Shown piece by piece: positions 60,313 to 64,000 of a DNA stretch of 64,000 nucleotides. The notes under the pieces were generated by a model. It was not told the DNA's origin, did not search any database, and was given only the letters and a program-made list of their open reading frames with translations. How positions within the stretch are numbered: the first letter of the stretch is position 1; each line of letters starts with the position of its first letter. The stretch comes from Batillaria attramentaria (Eukaryota > Mollusca > Gastropoda > Batillariidae): contig JACVVK020000295.1 in NCBI GenBank assembly GCA_018292915.2, forward strand, positions 459,501 to 523,500. Reading direction: 5' to 3'. Both the position numbers and the translations under genes were made by a program.

Positions 60313-61108
60313 TAGTGGCTGTCACAGTGTTGGTAGCAATGTGTCGCTTGAACTTGAGTATTATGACTGTTCTCCCTAAGTTGTTGTAATGCAATTTTCA
60401 TGTCATGTTTTTCCGTACTTGTCCCTGTGATGTAGAGCTGTCAAATTGGACTCATCACACTAGTGGTATCACTGAATCCATTCGATAATACATGAGTGTA
60501 GACTCATATTTCTGTTTAGTGTGTGCATCAGAAGTGCTGGAAAAAGCCAGTTCAGTAATTGTACATGTAACATGGGATGAAATAAGTATGTTGCATATTT
60601 TGAATGGGTATGCAGCGCAAGTATTGCTTGTGAAGTAGCGGAGTATAGCATGAAAGTCACATACTTTTTATACACGATGTATACCGGTATGTGATTGCAG
60701 GACAGCATTGTTTAGAGATAACATGCGCAGCAAGTACATGTTAGTACATTCACATGTACAATGTATGTTGATTTTTCAAAAATCCTTATTTCCTCAGCAC
60801 AGTTACCCAGACTGTTTCAAACTTTAGGGGCGTGACAGGGAGGAGTGTTCTAAGACTGTGTGTGTTCAGATGAAATGTAGTGGGTTATTTTAAAACAAAA
60901 CCGGTTGACATCAGTGGTTATCAGAGGCGTCAGAGCATGTAACAGCTGACAGCGAGAAATTTGTTGCTAGGCCACATATAACAGATAGATAACTGCTAGA
61001 CATGCACTGTGTGTCTAACGCTTACACGCAGCTAGGATAATAACTCCATGAGATAATGTTGCAGGCATGCTAATCATGAGTCATGTGTTGTCAGTTGCTT
61101 TTCCTGAT

Positions 61109-61110
<2 letters not shown>

Positions 61111-61172
<62 letters not shown>
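61111..61172. repeat. (CA)n microsatellite
   Basis: About 31 uninterrupted CA units. Confidence 0.95.
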
Positions 61173-61174
<2 letters not shown>

Positions 61175-61625
61175 TTTAGTGGTTGAATTCAGTATTTCAC
61201 ATGGCTGCAACAATGAACATTTTTGAATGTGTGGTAAGCAGCAATCACCACCAAACAAAAGAACAAAACAGCAACAAGAACAAGTGACTGGTTGGTGCAG
61301 AATCCTGCTCAGGGCTTTGTTTTGTTGTTTTGTTTGAAATTGAAATTCTAATATTTTCAATCAGCAAACCTCACACATGGTATGATGTAGCCAAAATTAA
61401 GAATTTTAATACGCAAGCCATTTCTTTGCCCTTTGTGTGAGGTACTTGCGATGTCTGACCCTAGCAGCGCTGATTAATTACAAGCTAACTTGTTTTAGAT
61501 GTACAGCCTGTGTATACATGTGCTTAGTATCCTGTTACTAGTATTAGGCTGGTAGTCGGAGGACTACAGACAATCTGTTAGCAAATGTTGGAGGCTAGCA
61601 CTGACATCCACCCCAAGTCGCATAG

Positions 61626-61653
61626 GTTGGTTGGTTGGTTGGTTGGTTGGTTG
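61626..61653. repeat. (GGTT)n tetranucleotide repeat
   Basis: About seven GGTT units followed by GATTG. Confidence 0.9.
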
Positions 61654-62342
61654 ATTGCTGTTGAACGTCTTTCTTGCAAGAGTGGTTTGAGGACATGTGT
61701 AGTAAGCCTGTTAAATAATTATGGGTGGGGGTGTGGGGGCAGGTAAGGACAACTAGCCTCTAGATGCATCAGAACAGCCTACCTGAACACACAGTTCAGA
61801 CTGATACTAGCTGGTCATGTTTAGTTTTTCCATGACAATTCTGGAGAAGTCACAAACAGACTTGATTCACAGAGCCAGGAGGGGAATGGGGGTGGGGGGT
61901 GGGCATGTTAGGAGTCCGCACAATCTTTAACTCTGCCTGAGCTCAAAATCGAACTTTGGACCTTGGGGCTGTGAGCATAACCGACTAATTTTTTTATTAT
62001 TATTTATTTATTTATTTATTTATTTTTTTTTTTGGGGGGGGGGGGGGGGGTCTGATCTACTATGGCTACTCATGTAGAGGTCGGGTCACATGCTGCTGTT
62101 CTAATGCTGTATATGATACTGTACCTCCACTGCTGACCCTGGTACAGGGTGTTGTAAGTTCAGATGATAAAGCAGATACTTAAAACAGCGCAACCTCAAG
62201 ATAAACAACTGTTAAAGAGTGAACCGTGTTTAGAGGCTGTAAATTGTAGCGTCTGTGGGCTCCACAGAGACTGAGACAACTTTTGTCTGTGTTTTGCCTT
62301 TGCCTGCGAACTGGGTGTCAGATGGCAGGAACATCAGTGGAC

Positions 62343-62425
62343 AGGGGGTTGGGTCTAGTGGTTAAGGCGTCTGTCTTCAGTTCTTGAGTGCCTGGTTCGA
62401 ATCTCTGGTGGGCAGGAATCTGGTT
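62343..62425 (+). mobile_element. tRNA-like SINE head, third type
   Basis: An A-box-like TCTAGTGGTTAAGGCGTCTG and a B-box-like GGTTCGAATCTC are spaced as in a tRNA. The acceptor stem does not pair convincingly, and the downstream body is unlike families 1 and 2. I call it a SINE or tRNA relic rather than a tRNA gene. Confidence 0.5.
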
Positions 62426-64000
62426 GAATTTTTACTTTCCAAATTGAGTCAAAACCACGTGCGGACTAGTTCAGGGTGACAGTTTCACCCTCGTGTACAC
62501 ATGCATGCAAAGCAACAAGTGTGCACATTTCAGATTTAAGGGGCCGCACAATGGAAAACAAAAAGCATGCAGGAAACAAGGGAAAAAAAAAATGCGACAC
62601 ACTCACCCAGGGGGAGCAGCCCAAATTTCTCTTACCACGGTAATGGAACAATAACAGTAATTTTTATTTTAATAATGTGGTGCCTCAGAATGCTTGGTAC
62701 ACCTGTGATGCGACTGATCAGTAGACATAATTATATATATGTTTGACTCATGTTTTATAACGACAGTACATGTATAGAAAGCTATAAATTTGCAAGTATC
62801 CTATAAAGCATTGGTATCACGCCCTTGACGTAGGAAGCAACCCAGGTCGATCTGTGAGCTTATGAATTCCAAACCGTGCCGCTTTAAATCACATCACAGC
62901 TGGCGATAGGGCGACTGCTACAGTCCTTCGCCCTGTAATTTGTGACAAGGTGACAGTACGCCCCATTGTTGTGGGATTTTTTCCCCTGTTGTTTGATCGA
63001 GCAGTACAGTACAGCGGTTTTCGCAGCTATCTGCATGCCGCGCGTTCTCTGTTTCAACCTGAGGTGGTTGGTTTGTCGATGGGTTGATACTAAGTGATAG
63101 ACACACAGACAACAGCTGGGTCCCTGGACAATAACCAGAGAGATTAGGGACTCGATCTTCCGATCATATTGATTACTCCCGTCAGGGGTGCCTAGCCCAC
63201 CCCGTCACCCATCCGATCTCGAGCGTCATCTTGCCGTCTGCATTCTGACAGCTTCATTGATGAGGACTGAATCGTGTCCGTGAGAGAGAGAGAGAGGGGT
63301 GTGTGTATGGTTTGTTTCAGTTTGTCCCAGCAGTTAGAACAACGGAGGAAGGATGACGTCCATGTACGTGTATCAGTACACTCTATCTATATACGTACGC
63401 TGCAGGTACACGGATTTGGTAATCGTGGGGTTGTCCTATCAGTGAAAACAACGCTCAGTACTGGTGATGTATTTCGGGCACTTCAGTCATCTGCGTCTGT
63501 ACGTGACTTCACTACGTCCACCCTCGCTTCAGCACAGCTCGGCCGTTGGGTGCGTGTCGTGTAGTCGTTTGGCATAAGTCCTCTGGTCTACGCTCATCCA
63601 CCAAATGAACTTGGAAATTAATTTGGCTGGACTGAATGGCAAGGAGACGGGAGAAAACACCAGTTGGATAAAATTAGTTCTTCTGGGAACGGAAAACTAC
63701 ACAGGAATTCAGGAGACAGAACACCATGGAAGGATAGAACAGTGATAAGTATGCACGTTTGAGACTGATTGACTTGATGTGAAAGGCGAGGAACACTTGA
63801 TCCATGAAATGCATTCTATTTCTAGACTATATCTCGGGGATCAATTCTGTACCACGACCTTCGAAAGAAAACACAAAAATACACGAAAGTGAGCAAGCAT
63901 AACTGATTTCACAGAAACTTCTGAACGTATTTTTGCTGTTACCGAAGAGATAATCCATGAGATGGATTTTTGACTGTTTCACGAGGATCAATTCTTGAAA

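Larger units (their letters stand above)
54311..64000. other. non-coding region upstream of E78, no recognisable gene
   Basis: No conserved coding exon was seen on either strand. Positions 54700-57150 are rich in CAGTCA/ACTGA words and TGAGTCA motifs. Other contents are a TTAA-flanked hairpin MITE (55948-56070), SINE pieces (58533-58680, 62343-62425), CA microsatellites (58726-58794, 60260-60310, 61111-61172), a GGTT repeat (61626-61653) and a T-to-G tract (about 62020-62050). Confidence 0.55.

Noticed and set aside
63274..63564. 96-codon plus-strand frame near the window end
   Set aside because: It starts in a GA/GT simple repeat and shows no recognisable domain or splice context.

Overview
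The window is eukaryotic DNA. It has long introns with GT-AG borders, very many CA/GT microsatellites, tRNA-headed SINEs, LINEs and DNA-transposon miniatures. The protein families (an E78-type nuclear receptor, a LOXHD1-like PLAT protein and a secreted coiled-coil protein) point to a lophotrochozoan, most likely a mollusc and perhaps a gastropod. No species can be named from the sequence alone.

Layout. Positions 1-5655 hold no gene I recognise, only low-complexity DNA and one ~175 bp tandem repeat. A five-exon plus-strand gene (5656-10279, polyadenylation signal at 11915) encodes an 836-residue secreted coiled-coil protein ending in an unnamed four-cysteine domain. Tail to tail with it, on the minus strand, lie ten in-phase coding exons (22816 down to 15638). 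They give the N-terminal 533 residues of a LOXHD1-like protein with three PLAT domains; the 3' end of that gene is not found. Positions 22817-35877 are non-coding and hold the LOXHD1-like promoter area, SINEs, a CRE-rich tandem repeat, a deleted PIF/Harbinger transposon and probably the 3' UTR of the next gene. A complete minus-strand E78 (NR1E) nuclear receptor, eight coding exons and 499 residues, runs from 53552 to 35878. Its 12.8 kb first coding intron is packed with mobile DNA: an apparently intact RTE-type LINE with a 17 bp target-site duplication, a pearl/Helentron-like element with seven ~140 bp repeats, a LINE 3' fragment and small MITEs. Positions 53553-64000 hold the probable E78 5' UTR and promoter plus repeat-rich non-coding DNA.

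All 23 coding exons have GT/AG borders and their phases match, so the three gene models are strong although no transcript was available. The genes show no operon-like link. The most interesting regulatory idea is that the repeat array inside the E78 intron carries eight perfect TCAAGGTCA nuclear-receptor half-sites in a fixed palindromic arrangement. The most interesting protein is the secreted coiled-coil protein, whose C-terminal domain I cannot assign to a named family.
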